From Atriophallophorus winterbourni (Eukaryota; Platyhelminthes; Trematoda; Plagiorchiida; Microphallidae): 64,000 nt of DNA. The notes under the pieces were generated by a model. That model was not told the origin of the DNA. It saw only the letters and a program-made list of their open reading frames with translations, and did not search any database. Shown here piece by piece: positions 48,455-59,883 of this stretch. Both the position numbers and the translations under genes were made by a program. Position 1 is the first letter of the stretch. Every line of letters begins with the position of its first letter. Location of the stretch: the NCBI GenBank assembly GCA_013407085.1, contig JACCGJ010001805.1, forward strand, positions 1-64,000, read 5' to 3'.

Positions 48455-51400
48455 GTTGTTGTTGTTGTTGAACACCGTGGCTCGTTTTAATAAAATTTAT
48501 TTAACTGTCGCCTTAAATTACAAAGTTTAATTGTCATTCTCCCATATTCAATGATTACTGAAACTCATCATAGTTGTATGTACCTGATCAAGGTGAAATA
48601 TTCAAAACGTGGTGGTAAGATAAATTTGGTGTATAAGCAACGACGCAACATCAGAGATTCAATAGATTTTTAACAAGGCAAATTTCAATGTATTTCACCC
48701 ATGAACTACCTTGTCTAATTCTTCTCCTTCTGGTTTTGCATCGCTTTCAATGGTAGCCACGGATATCAGACTACTCCGTTTTGATTCGTTTGTGCTTCGT
48801 TGGCTGGCCACTGTTTTGGTAAATGAAGCTTCAATCGAGATAGATTTATCGATTGGCGACGTATCTCCTTGCCCTCGTATGTGTTTTCTGAAAGCGACAA
48901 TAATGAATAGCGTGGCTTCAAGGGTTATATCAAAACACTTACCTGTAAGCGAATTTTTAAGCTTACATTTTCAAAACCGAAACGGTGTAAAAGCTATAAA
49001 GAATAAACGTACGATTCGGCTGAATGTATAATACTAACTTGAACCTAATGTCGTATTTGCTGCAGCCACAAAAATCCTTAAGCTTATTCGCATGTGACTT
49101 AGCTTACGTGTAGTTTAAGATGGTGGAGCATTTTGCTAGATTTCGTTGCTAAGATATCATAACTTTATCACATATGTATTGAATTTATGTATCACTCCTG
49201 TAGAAATCCAAGTCACGAGCTTACCCGAAATCGGAGCGTGAACTATCACTCGAGGTTTTGCTTGAACTTGAAGATTTTCTGCTCGATCGGCTCTGGTTAG
49301 AACTCCGTGATGAGGCCTTGTCCACGGAAAATGGTTCCCTCACCTGAATTGGCTGAATTCGTTCACGTTCATTCTTGCGATACGATTCATTTGCTGAAGC
49401 ATAAGAATGATAGAATTTGTATGCTGAAAAATCTAAGGGCGAACTTTTATTCTCCAGTAAACCAGTGTGACGCATTACGTGTTCGATAGTGTCACTTGGT
49501 AAAACCGTACACTGTGATCAATTTATAACAGTAAGATAAACGTTGTTGACTATGACCAACAAGAAAAAGTTCAAGACAGCGTCTACTCGAGTCATCTGAT
49601 TAGCTTTGGCGCACGGTAACTCATACGCATGGAATATGATCATGAATAGGAGATGAAAACTTTTTTCTATTGGGTGATCACCTGCTCACGTCTTAAAAAA
49701 TCTTAAATATGATCTATCTTAAAATAATTCGAGAAAGTAGAAAACCAAACGCTAAAAGAAATATCCGATAAATATTGTAGCAGATACACACAGCCGTTTG
49801 AGCAATCGTTGATTATGCTATGCTATTGTGCATATTATTTTGCTTGACAGTCAGACACGCGAAAAAGCTCTCGTGTTAAATTCGTTCGCACTTTTACAAT
49901 ATTCGATTGAAGACAAATTCTACTTGAGGTGTAGATAACTCAACCTGGTTTGTATATGCTTGATATTCTAGAACAACCGGGGAAATTTAACACTTTATTT
50001 ATATAAGATTTTCGTAAGTTAACCTGGCGGTTAAACAATCGAGTTGCATTTAATGATGATCTTTATGGTGCTCGTCTTTTCCGAATTTTAAAATGAAAAA
50101 AATATGACTCACGTTTTTTCTCCACCAATGTAGCTACTAGATTGAACTCGTCTTCTGAATTAATTGAGCTTTCCTACGTCATTAAACAAGTAAATTTGGC
50201 GTTTACCTGCTTTGGAATATCATTCAAATCTTTCATTTCTAAAACAAGTATAAACAGTGATAGCGCAATTAGCAAGTGAGTGTGAAATCGATCACTGATT
50301 TATCTGCATTAAGGAAAACAATATTTCCGTTCAATGCGCTTCTTATTTTGGGTGTCAAACCATTAAACTTGACGATTCGTATTTCGTAATTCAGTTGTAT
50401 TATTTGAAAATTAATAAAACGATTGATTTACTCCAAAAATGTCCGATACCTAGTTATCTTGATAGCTAAATGAAATTGCAATAGACGTCTGAAAATCAAT
50501 GTAATATGCGATTAACAATCCGACGAAGATTGTCGCTGGTTAGGAACCAGCAAGGAACTTGTTCAATGGAGTGAGGGAATAGATTGAGAGTGAACTGTCG
50601 CAACACATTTGAAAATCTCGGCCAACTTTTAGTTGAATTCGGCTTTCAATATTAATTAGTCGATCAGAATTCAGAAATACTTCATGATAGAAAGAGCAGT
50701 ATTGCCTAACAAAACCACAGGATGACGAAGTAACTGGAGTAAAAACATGTAAATATCCTACATTTAATCCGGACAATTACATACCGTATAGTTCGTCATG
50801 TATTCATCGAGCTTTGAGGTGAAAACCTCAATGGGTTTTGGGTGTATGATTTTTTCGGGTAATGCATTCTTAGTGAAAAAAATTCAAACCGCTTCAGAAT
50901 GTACGATGGTCAGAGCATTTGAATGCTTGCTTGATCGAGTACGATCCTAAGTATTTAGTAAAGATTTGTGGAGAATATTTCGATGTGATTAATTTTAAAT
51001 ACAAACATTGGGTCCTAACTTATAAAATACTGCGGATGGAGAATCACCCTCTCTGCAATTTGATAGAAGCCAGTTTCCTTCAGAATACACGGGGTTATTC
51101 AGGTTGTGCCGTTATACAACACTCAACGATCGATTCTAGACATCAATTCTTCTCTGTGCGTATTTGATTTCTGTGAAATTCATTGTAGTTGTTGGTCTCC
51201 TTCGGTCGATGTCGACCATGAATGTACATCACAATCGCATGATGTTTTATACGTTCCACAGCTTTTCGAATGACTAAACAGTCCGATTCGGGAGGAACAT
51301 TCCCAAAACGCTCGCAGCAATAGGCAGTACTCGGTCGTTTGGCGTCAGTTGCACGCCAACGGCTTGATCTGCGTTCAGCAGCCAAGATCTGTATTTGCTC

Positions 51401-54400
51401 CTCCTTACGGACGACGCTTGACACAATGCCTCCATTGTGAGCGGTCAAGAGCAAGTTATTCTCAACTAGCGGGGTCAATGCCAATACCTTTTATGTCGCT
51501 TTTGCAAGCGTCGTTGTACTGCAAGTGCCCAATTGGCCCAATATGAACCCACACAAACCAAACACCTCAATTAAGTTTTGGATGCATCCTCTGTATTTTT
51601 TAGATATCATCCAATTGTACATGAAATGCGATTTTTTCACCATAATATCTTCATTATTAATTATTGATTCACTCCGTATTCGTCATTCGGTAAAATCATG
51701 TAGTTTTAGTTTGGACATTCGATCTTGAAAAGGTAAATTCTTGTAACATGAGACCAACTTGGTTTCACAACTATTAATCTTTTCTACGAGTTCAGTATAT
51801 TTCTGCATCCATTGTGCACAGACTTTGATTGAATATTCGTATCCGGAGTAAAGCGTTAAACTCTTAAATATCCTTTAAATCAAACTCAAGATACAGCATA
51901 CTTCATTATAAACTGTATTCCGATGTTGTTGTGGCTTGAGATTTCACAGCCTCCAGACATAACGTTTTTTTTCTTATATAGTCCAGACGAGACAATGCAT
52001 GCATAGCTGATGTTTGTGATCTAAGGTTTCGACAAGCCGCTGCAATATACATTTTGTTAGATCAAACGGCAACTCATTTGACTGGGAGCTACAGTATAAG
52101 GAGCAAATCTCCCGCTATCATGTCATACAGTCGTCAGCTTACCTAACATCCTAATATACCTTATTATCATAGAAAAAGAGCGCCAAATTGCACCCGATAT
52201 TATCCACTACACCAACTAGATACAGCGAAAGAAACAAGAGGTCCAAGCACTGAGCATCGTGGAACTCCACTCGTGACGTCTATTTATGGAAAGTGTGCTA
52301 CCCATGGGAACTTGGGCATGTCTAACAGGTTTAGTTTGCCATACATTTTTCGGGCAAACGTTGGCATTGGCATATGATTACTAAATTGATCTTAATGGGA
52401 TCAAATCCTATCCCGGTAAAAGGATATGCACTGTTAATTAGCTCATATCTCATGTCCAGGTCTCCCAGTGCCGGTTGGCATGCTAAATTTTGTGTAAAAT
52501 CGTGAATAGCCATAAAAAATTTCAACAATAAAACCAGTTTGAAGTCCTTAAACGCAATGTTGAAACACCGCAAAATAGAACGCGGTAAAAGCAAGAAATG
52601 AGTAAAAATTTGTGATTTATTCTTGTTCCGCCATTCACCGGAAAAACGTTTTGCACATAGTTTTATGGCGAATAATCACCCGTTCTCATCAAGATATCAA
52701 GGCTTATTTTGAATCAGATCTTGACTTTTATTCTCTCTCGTCTATCATGATGATGGATTTTCGAATTTAACTGACCTTTCTGGATTTCTTCGGCTGGAAA
52801 CTCGCTATTTCCGAGCAGCTGACGCATGCGGTGCATCAAGTAATGATTTTTTGCTAACAACATCTGCCTCTCGTCTTCCATCTTGCGAATGGTGCTTTCC
52901 ATCGCGATAATTTTCATGTCCTTTTCTTGCTGCTTTTTAACGCTCTTCGGAACCTCGTTAGATTGCTTGAGATGTGTCAAATCCTGCGATTGCTTTGTGG
53001 TTAACTTTCGCAGGCGATGGACTTCCTTCATGGCAGTATCCAATTGGACCCTCAGTTCTTCAATTCTTGTATATTTGAGGTCACTCATCAGGCGGCTGTA
53101 GACGTAAGAGATAAGGACTTTCAAAGTTTAATGTAAAGGTAGATTAGGAGCTTCTTAAGCTTCAAAATCCCAAAACATAGTTGACGAAAAATGGATATCA
53201 CACAAGTGTATCATGAACAACTAAAGTTTTTTTGTAACTTTTCGAATACCAGTTTGTTGAATGTGGAGTGAGATCAACTAAAGAAGTTTTAGAACGACAG
53301 AGGTTTAAGACACATAGATATGTAGGGTGGATTCCGATTCGTTTGATTCATTTCAAAGACGGTTCAAATGTTCGTACATTCAACTAAAGGTTGATACGTA
53401 GGAAACATATCACGGAAAACACAAATTTTTCTCTGAGCGAACATTAATCTGAAAACAGTAAAAGTTCGAACTCGGTGTTCATACCGTGAACAGGGCATTA
53501 GTATTAATATCGTGCGAAGTTGCACTATTAAGTTATATAAACGAGATTTAGTGTGGAATTACTAGGCATAAATATATCCTTTCACTAGATGATTGGATCA
53601 CATCTGACGGCAAGGTGTTCTATAAGAAACAAACGTGCACCGAATAGAAGAACCGACGGCCGTTCCGGTGAGAATGTGGAATATCAAATACCAATGTGTA
53701 TGGCTTGACCGAAGGCGAAATAGATGCCTCAGAGGACGTATCTTTGAGTTCATTATTTTAAAAGTGGTTATTAGATCCAACATATGCAAATTATGTTAAA
53801 ATTGATCAATCAGAATACTAATCCGCAACCATATTAACAGAAGCGAGGAATACTTAGAAAGCAACATTATTCCCGTTAAATTCCAGCACATGAACTGTGG
53901 CTTTCATAGCAGCCACAAACGGCAGGATTCGATAAAACCAAGTTTATTGTCCAAATGATTGTCCGAATTCATTTACCTGTAAGGATGGTTTACAATTATT
54001 AGTTTGCCCATTCTACAATTTTACACCCAGAGAATTGACCGTCGTGGCTTCTGACTAAACGGTTCAATAGACCGAAGCATTGTAGAATGGGCGATAACAG
54101 GCATAAATATCGAGATCAGGTTGCACAACTTTGTGTAAAGATATCGGTTTTATCTACATTAGTCAAGTTGCCTATTCAAACTCGTTTCAGAAACTTACTG
54201 ACATTCGGCAGTTTTCTCAGTTAGCTGATTTTCTAGTCGAAATATTTTCTGATGCAATTGTTTGAATATCCGAACAGTCTGTGGATGGCTTTCCCCGAGG
54301 CATTTCAACAGTTTCACACTCTCATGAATAGAAAAGGTTCAAATGATGGTTTTACCTCAGATGGTTGATTGAAAATTGCCAGTTCCTTTTGTTTGCGTTC

Positions 54401-55390
54401 CATGGATTCTTGAAGTTGACGACAACGGCCTTGAAGGGTTTCGTTTTCAGAGTTTATCAAAGCGACTTTCTGTTCGAAGTGTGTAAAGCACTTTATATAA
54501 AAAATGGTGAAAAGCCACGAACAAGACTGGACAAATATTTAGTGATTATAAGATTACATATAAAAATCACCTATGTAATTGCAAATAATAATATAACATT
54601 CGGCAATCAAAGATTTCAAAGACACCCTTGTGATTGATCTGGTGTTTTAAGAAATTTATTACCTGATGATTCCTGAGAGAGTTAACACCATGCTTCCATA
54701 TAACTGTTTCTATTGTTTACTTAATAATTGATATATGGACTTCCCGCAATTAAGTAAACTAAAGTCATAAGAGTTTCGGCTAAAAACATGTGATCCATGC
54801 AGAATATCCGAGAAAAGTTTCAGGTGAATCTTACGTAAAAACTTTGCAAAAATCAAACATTACTTCAAATTTTGTAAGCACGTAACACTGCTAACACATT
54901 AGGGACGAAAAATAGTTTTTGGGGGTTAAAAATCATGCCTTTGGAATTCCTACATCTCGGAATCAGAAGGGTTTCACGGATGTATTTGATGTAATCTAAT
55001 CAGTATTAGTCAATGTCCGATAGGTATTTGATGCGTCACACATGATATAGTTTCACCCAGCTCATAAGCACATTTTGATAATGACACAATGCAATTGTTA
55101 AGATAGGTGTTTAATCCAACCACAGTAACTTACCTTCCTGAGCAAATTCAATTCATCAATCAAATCTTCCGGACTTTTTAATTGTTTTTGAAACACCCCG
55201 AATTTGTCCAGGGAATACCGCTGGTCCGATGATAATTCATTAGACAATCTCTAAAACAATCAGTGTTCCAGCAACTCACTCTTCTAGACCTGATGCTTGT
55301 TGATGAGGTTGCTGGACGCGATGAAACGGAATTTGACATTCCGTTTCTTTTCAAACTTGCTGTTCGTCGTGTTGATGAATAGTATGACAT
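46856..55390 (-). CDS. IQCE: IQCE-like coiled-coil protein without IQ motifs (ten exons)
   Basis: Ten exons, all phase-compatible: 55390-55280, 55250-55134, 54469-54356, 54320-54199, 53095-52776, 50238-50207, 50173-50113, 49423-49225, 48887-48710, 47146-46856. The product is about 514 residues. Residues 1-37 are Ser/Arg-rich. About 60-260 are coiled coil, with IFRLENQLTEKTAE and RIEELRVQLDTAMKEVHRLR matching in order the coiled coil of vertebrate IQCE. About 300-420 are Ser-rich, and the end is acidic. IQCE anchors the EVC-EVC2 complex at the ciliary base in Hedgehog signalling and has C-terminal calmodulin-binding IQ motifs; I see none here. Introns of 29, 33 and 35 nt sit beside introns up to 2.5 kb. 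If exon 5 is not spliced, the frame ends at 52714. The gene structure is well supported; the family name is less certain. Confidence 0.78.
48258..48309. repeat. 26-bp tandem repeat, two copies
   Basis: TTGCAATGTGAGATGAAATA plus GTAGGA repeated directly once. It lies in intron 9 of the IQCE-like gene. Confidence 0.85.
48411..48470. repeat. (ATT)n followed by (GTT)n microsatellite
   Basis: About 14 ATT units followed by GTT units to about 48470, in intron 9 of the IQCE-like gene. Confidence 0.95.
48710..48887 (-). CDS. IQCE: IQCE-like exon 9
   Basis: 178 nt, phase 2 in and phase 0 out. Encodes SPIDKSISIEASFTKTVASQ and a Ser-rich continuation ending GEELDK. Acceptor gctttcag, donor gtagtt. Confidence 0.7.
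49225..49423 (-). CDS. IQCE: IQCE-like exon 8 (Ser-rich)
   Basis: 199 nt, phase 1 in and phase 2 out. Encodes YKFYHSYASANESYRKNERE and then a Ser/Arg/Lys-rich run (SSRKSSSSSKTSSDSS). Acceptor atttttcag, donor gtaagc. The low complexity suggests a disordered, possibly phosphorylated region. Confidence 0.72.
50113..50173 (-). CDS. IQCE: IQCE-like exon 7
   Basis: 61 nt after a 33-nt intron. Encodes ESSINSEDEFNLVATLVEKK. Phase 0 in and phase 1 out; the donor is gtgagt. The other two frames contain stops, which supports this reading. Confidence 0.65.
50207..50238 (-). CDS. IQCE: IQCE-like exon 6 (32-nt micro-exon)
   Basis: Encodes MKDLNDIPKQ between acceptor ttgttttag and donor gtaaac. It enters in phase 1, as exon 5 requires, and leaves in phase 0. 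Confidence 0.62.
51130..51620 (-). mobile_element. LINE C-terminal fragment in IQCE-like intron 5
   Basis: The minus strand reads ACKSDIKGIGIDPAS, LALDRSQWRHCVKRR and, further on, SSRIGLFSHSKSC. This is the end of a LINE polyprotein with a CxxCGRxCxSRIGLxSH-type finger. Stops and frame changes make it inactive. Confidence 0.6.
52776..53095 (-). CDS. IQCE: IQCE-like exon 5
   Basis: 320 nt, phase 2 in and phase 1 out. Encodes YTRIEELRVQLDTAMKEVHR and a long charged coiled coil ending near MRQLLGNSEFPAEEIQK. The donor gtcagt is non-optimal, and read-through would stop at 52714. Confidence 0.8.
53585..53795 (-). mobile_element. CR1-like LINE 3' fragment in IQCE-like intron 4
   Basis: Minus strand FKIMNSKIRPLRHLFRLRSS and onward matches the plus-strand LINE at 44160-44340 (IMNSKMRPLRHLFRLRSSH). 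The gene has taken up this fragment in its own orientation. Confidence 0.8.
54199..54320 (-). CDS. IQCE: IQCE-like exon 4
   Basis: 122 nt, phase 0 in and phase 2 out, after a 35-nt intron; the donor is gtaagt. It encodes LHQKIFRLENQLTEKTAEC, the stretch most like IQCE together with the start of exon 5. Confidence 0.78.
54356..54469 (-). CDS. IQCE: IQCE-like exon 3
   Basis: 38 codons, phase 0. Coiled coil KVALINSENETLQGRCRQLQ and onward. Acceptor cgaacag, donor gtaaaa. Confidence 0.75.
54585..54762. repeat. dispersed repeat, copy 1
   Basis: Aligns with 56883-57059. The best stretch is TTCCATATAACTGTTTCTAT followed by TGTTTACT and CCGCAATTAAGT. Family unknown. It lies in intron 2 of the IQCE-like gene. 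Confidence 0.7.
55134..55250 (-). CDS. IQCE: IQCE-like exon 2
   Basis: 39 codons, phase 0 at both ends, after a 29-nt intron ending in tgttttag; the donor is gtaagt. It encodes the start of the coiled coil (SPEDLIDELNLLRK). Confidence 0.78.
55280..55390 (-). CDS. IQCE: IQCE-like exon 1
   Basis: 37 codons from ATG at 55390, Ser/Arg-rich (MSYYSSTRRTASLKRNG). The donor is gtgagt, phase 0. A CACCTTTAG acceptor-like site lies 8 bases upstream of the ATG. Confidence 0.7.
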
Positions 55391-56882
55391 GATTTGGGCT
55401 AAAGGTGATCATCAACAGAACGATGCAGCCTATACGATACGTATCTCAGGCGCCATGCTTCATTTGTAATAAATCTAAAAAAATACATACAGATAACAAA
55501 AAGGCATACGACGAGAATCTTAAAATTCAGTTTTGAAATATTGCGTACATGGGATGGATGATAGACGGGAGAATAAGAATATGGTATGTATTCCTATATA
55601 AATTTTTCACTTCAATACACATCGAGATTTATGGGAATAATTGTTTCGAACACATTCGCATAAGAGACAGGAATAAAGATCATGTACAAGGAATTATCTA
55701 ACAGTTTAGCCGCAACCTACAACATTTAATTCCATTTTGGCCAGATATGTCAAACATCTGAACTATAAAATTAAATTCTCGCATTGACCCCGCCGGTTGA
55801 ATGCAATCATGAAGTTACCTCACAAGCATATGCGGTTTTCATTTTCCTCATTACTTTTTATAAAGATGTAATTTGATTCAGCGGTAACAATTCCTCCTGC
55901 AACAAACATAGCGACAGGTGATACTTGGCTATCCATCATCATTTTCATGTGATGGATCGTCATGCATCTGCATTAAGGTACCCTCACTTTTCTCATACTT
56001 TTCTACAAATCAATCCTACCAAGCAAATTTGCAGCTAACAGCAATTATTTTCTTTTTGAATACTCATTTGCAGTTTCAAAACCTACATAAAGTTCAGCAT
56101 ACTGGTGTTAACGTTTGACAAAGCATTTGTTTTAGAGAACACGTATCCAATTTCCGAAGGTGAAGTAAGATGTAGAACAGTATTAGAGGTCTTTGATAAA
56201 ATACTTCCCATACATGACATTATCTAAGGTGTTTAGCTTTTGTTTTCACATCAAAGTATTTTCTCACATCGCATTATGTGTTCTTGACCGACTTATTCCT
56301 GTTGAAAAAAACAATAAATAAAAGCTTGTATGAGAGAACCTGGATTTTACACCTTGAATGTTTAAAAAGTACGCAGACAAGGAAATTAAAACCATGGAGA
56401 TCTCAGAGTAAGATTCCTGATTCTCCCGATGATTTGTTCTAGCGATGAAAATGATGGGCAATTCCTTAATCTATACATGCTAAGTGTTTGAAAAAGGATT
56501 AAACCTAACGGTGCATTCAAATTGAGGAAGTTATTAAAGTTTGCGTTGAATGATAACCCAGAAGGAACCCCGTTTGTCGAAGGATCAAAATTTCATGTGA
56601 TTAACAGGCAACATAAAATGTGAACAACTGAAAAGGAAATGCAGTGATGAAAGGATCAGGAATCAGCAATTCCACATTCCGGTACTCAGTAACAAGTGCG
56701 GTTTTTAGTTGGAACTTTCCTGGCCAAAATCGCATTATTGTGTACATTTTTCAAAAAATGTGCAATACTTTATTCTTTCAATATACTCGGGTGTAAAATG
56801 GCTAAGTGGTAGTCTTCCTTAAAACTACGACAGCTAATCATTTTCTAGTTTTGTGAAAATTTTATTACTCATTATTCTTTGT
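55391..56882. other. upstream of the IQCE-like gene, no gene seen
   Basis: Should contain the promoter of the IQCE-like gene. No clear TATA box and no other exon are recognised. Confidence 0.35.
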
Positions 56883-57059
56883 AGTAATATAAACTTCAGT
56901 ATTTGAAGATTGTAATAACACAAACTAGTGATTGATCTCGTTTTAGGAAATTTATAATCTGGCGATTCTTAGCGCGAGTTAACATTAGGCTTCCATATAA
57001 CTGTTTCTATTGTTTACTCAATAATTATTATATTGACTCCCCGCAATTAAGTGAACTAA
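56883..57059. repeat. dispersed repeat, copy 2
   Basis: Second copy of the repeat at 54585-54762, in direct orientation, upstream of the IQCE-like gene. No coding content seen. Confidence 0.7.
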
Positions 57060-57239
57060 TTAGTTTATTCAATGACATTTGACTTTGCTGATAGCTTGGT
57101 CTACCAGAGCAGAAAATTTATGATGTTGATAAACTACGAAAGACTTGTTACAGGAACTAAGTTAGAAAATTTGATTCATCATATATTTTGTAAATTAATG
57201 CTGAAAGAAATATTGCAATAAACGATGGCAGAAAGTGCC

Positions 57240-57830
57240 GCAAGTTAGCTCTCATGCTGATGTCACTCTGATGATTAATAAAACTGGCTGAAGACCTGCT
57301 TATTCGATCGCGAGACAAAAGCACGTAATCATCGTGTGATGTCTAGGAACATCAAAGTCACTAGCGGTGTCCCACAGGGTTCGGTACATAGTCCCGTTCC
57401 CATTTGGTGAGCATTATTGACCCTAGACTTGTGGCAGCCAAAAACGTTCTTTCCGGATGATACAAACTTTTGAATTTAAATCAAGTTAAGCGTGAACAGT
57501 TAACCATGACAGATTGATTCAGATACATTGAGCAGCTGACCAGAAAGGTATAGACTCCCATTTAAATTCAAAACGTGCACGAGGTTGCAGATCGGTAGAG
57601 ATCTCCCATTCGTTTTTGAGCTTAGGTCGCAACAACTGGAGTGAACATCGAAATGGACCTCATTTTTTGGATAAATGAAAGTCTAAATAACAGCATGTAA
57701 TGCCAGGCCAAGTACAATCAAGCTTGCAGTATCCTAGGTTGACTTATATTCTGACATTTTTCAATCGGAACATTCCCCTCCCTTTAGATACACCATATAA
57801 ACATAGTGTTTGATTATACAGTGCGAAATT
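57240..57830 (+). mobile_element. CR1-like LINE RT fragment
   Basis: Contains VTSGVPQGSV (RT block B) near 57360, then sequence parallel to 43640-43960 of the LINE at 42720-44420. Heavily mutated. Confidence 0.7.
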
Positions 57831-57861
57831 AAGCACCATAGATACAGGAAGCCATCAAGAT

Positions 57862-57871
57862 GCTCTCTCTT

Positions 57872-57913
<42 letters not shown>
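57862..57913. repeat. (CT)n(TA)n compound microsatellite
   Basis: CT dinucleotides switch directly to AT dinucleotides at about 57888. Confidence 0.95.
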
Positions 57914-57914
57914 A

Positions 57915-59880
57915 TTTCGCCTTTACGAATACAGTGTAGTACAACTGTTGGATTTTACATCATAATTCCGGAATATTGTATCTCGATTAAATGCATGATT
58001 CCTTAGAAGCGATTTCATCAACCGGTTTTCAGATTCTTCATATTTTTATACCATTTCAGATTTAATTAGTATTTTGAGATTTATTTTTATAGCAATTAAA
58101 CATTTCTTACATAATTAAGATGTAACGTTGTCAATAATGATAATGTTGTTAGGCAGAATCAAATCATTTTAGATGCAGTAAGTAAAACGAAATAAATCAT
58201 TAATAAACATTATCACAATATTTCACTGGACATTATTGGTAATGAAACACTAGGGGTTTCATGGACAACGAGAGTGCAATTTTGTTTTAATCCTAGGCTA
58301 AAACCTCAATGCCATACACAAACGAATGTTTAATATAGTGGTAACTATCACTCTGTTTCCCTTTATTGGATTACGTCAAAGATACTGCTGGGTAAGTCAC
58401 GTATACCCGGGCAACAAACCCCGTTTCCACTACATTTAAATTGTCTGAACGCCCATGACAACAGACTTCCATCACTCTCACCGGGTCCTTTACCATGATT
58501 ATTCTCCACATCTACACGTTCAATATATTGTTGCCATATAAACACAAACCATACCCTTGGCCAAATAACTTTGAACCATAGACTTCCGCCTAACGTTCCA
58601 TTCTAGCTCCATTCTATATTCCCTACTGACGAATTATGAACAACGCATCGATTTATATAACGCAACGACTGTCTCTCCTATAACCTCCGCAATCATCATA
58701 ACAAATACATTGCACAACATGCTTCTCCTTCTTCTTCTTGATAGACGACAGGGGGTCAAGCCCTTGTAAGCCGCATCTCTTTATATCATCAACATAGTCC
58801 AGGAGAACCTCAGTTGAAGAAATCCTGTCCGGTGTTGTTCAGTTACGATATTTTTGATGGTGGAAAATCAGAAAAGTTTATTTGAACGGTCTGAATAGAC
58901 GTATTATATAAATTTGTATTTCCAATTTACACATTTGGATGTGGCATCCAAATTTGATACCAGAAGATATCTTTTGTCACATCTCTAATCAAACCTGCAT
59001 ATTTGATTGAATTACTTCTGAATTAAAGAAAAATATAAAACAGCGATTTATTGCAATTGAATCCATTAGATTTACATTTTGAAATGTTTTCAAGCAAAAA
59101 TTAAAACTTATTTTTGTTATAATCTCACTTACCGGTATTTTTCTATAATTTGTTGCTGCTGCTACGTTATCATCATTGAACTTATATTATTTACTGTCTC
59201 TTAAATTATTTCCTCTATTTATATAGTGGTAATATGAAGAGCTTATCGTGTAGAGTTAAACTTCATGTTGCACATGACAGATTGTGGCTAAACGCCAATC
59301 ACAGGACATGAAATTTGGCAATGGTTTGCGGCTGCATAATTAATACTGCTATAATAATCATTATTGCGACCGGTCAACGTGACTTTTTCCCAAATATTCG
59401 GAATTATTCGTGAAGTTGAGTATTACAAACATGTCAAGAGATCATCGCTTGAGAAAAAAATGAATGCGCCTTTATACAGTGTATTTAGAATATTTGTGCA
59501 ATTTGGTTTTCGGAGAAATATTTGAGCAAGCAAACAAACACTAGACAATTAGATATAGGATTTTAAAATTAATAGTTCTCATTTAAATTTTAAATGGTAC
59601 ACTCTTCTTAAATGTCAACCTTACACATTATGTTTCATATTTTACATATCCGAAAGGGCTCCACAAATGTAAGCGAACGCAGAATAGTTTAGTTTATTAA
59701 AACAATGTTATTGTCCAAATTTTATTGTATTTACAAATGAAGGATAATTAAAAAAGAATGTATAATTTATTTTGGTGTTATAGCTTATAATTAAAATTTG
59801 ATACATGACGCAACTTTAGCTGACATCACACCGTGCTGTTTAAAGGAAACTACATTTTATTTAAAATTGGTTATACGGAG
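57915..59880. other. no gene seen
   Basis: AT-rich sequence without motifs or long repeats that I recognise. Confidence 0.4.
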
Positions 59881-59883
59881 GTC

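Noticed and set aside
52331..52594. 87-codon minus-strand frame after IQCE-like exon 5
   Set aside because: It lies in the intron and has no motif; exon 5 joins exon 6 in phase without it.
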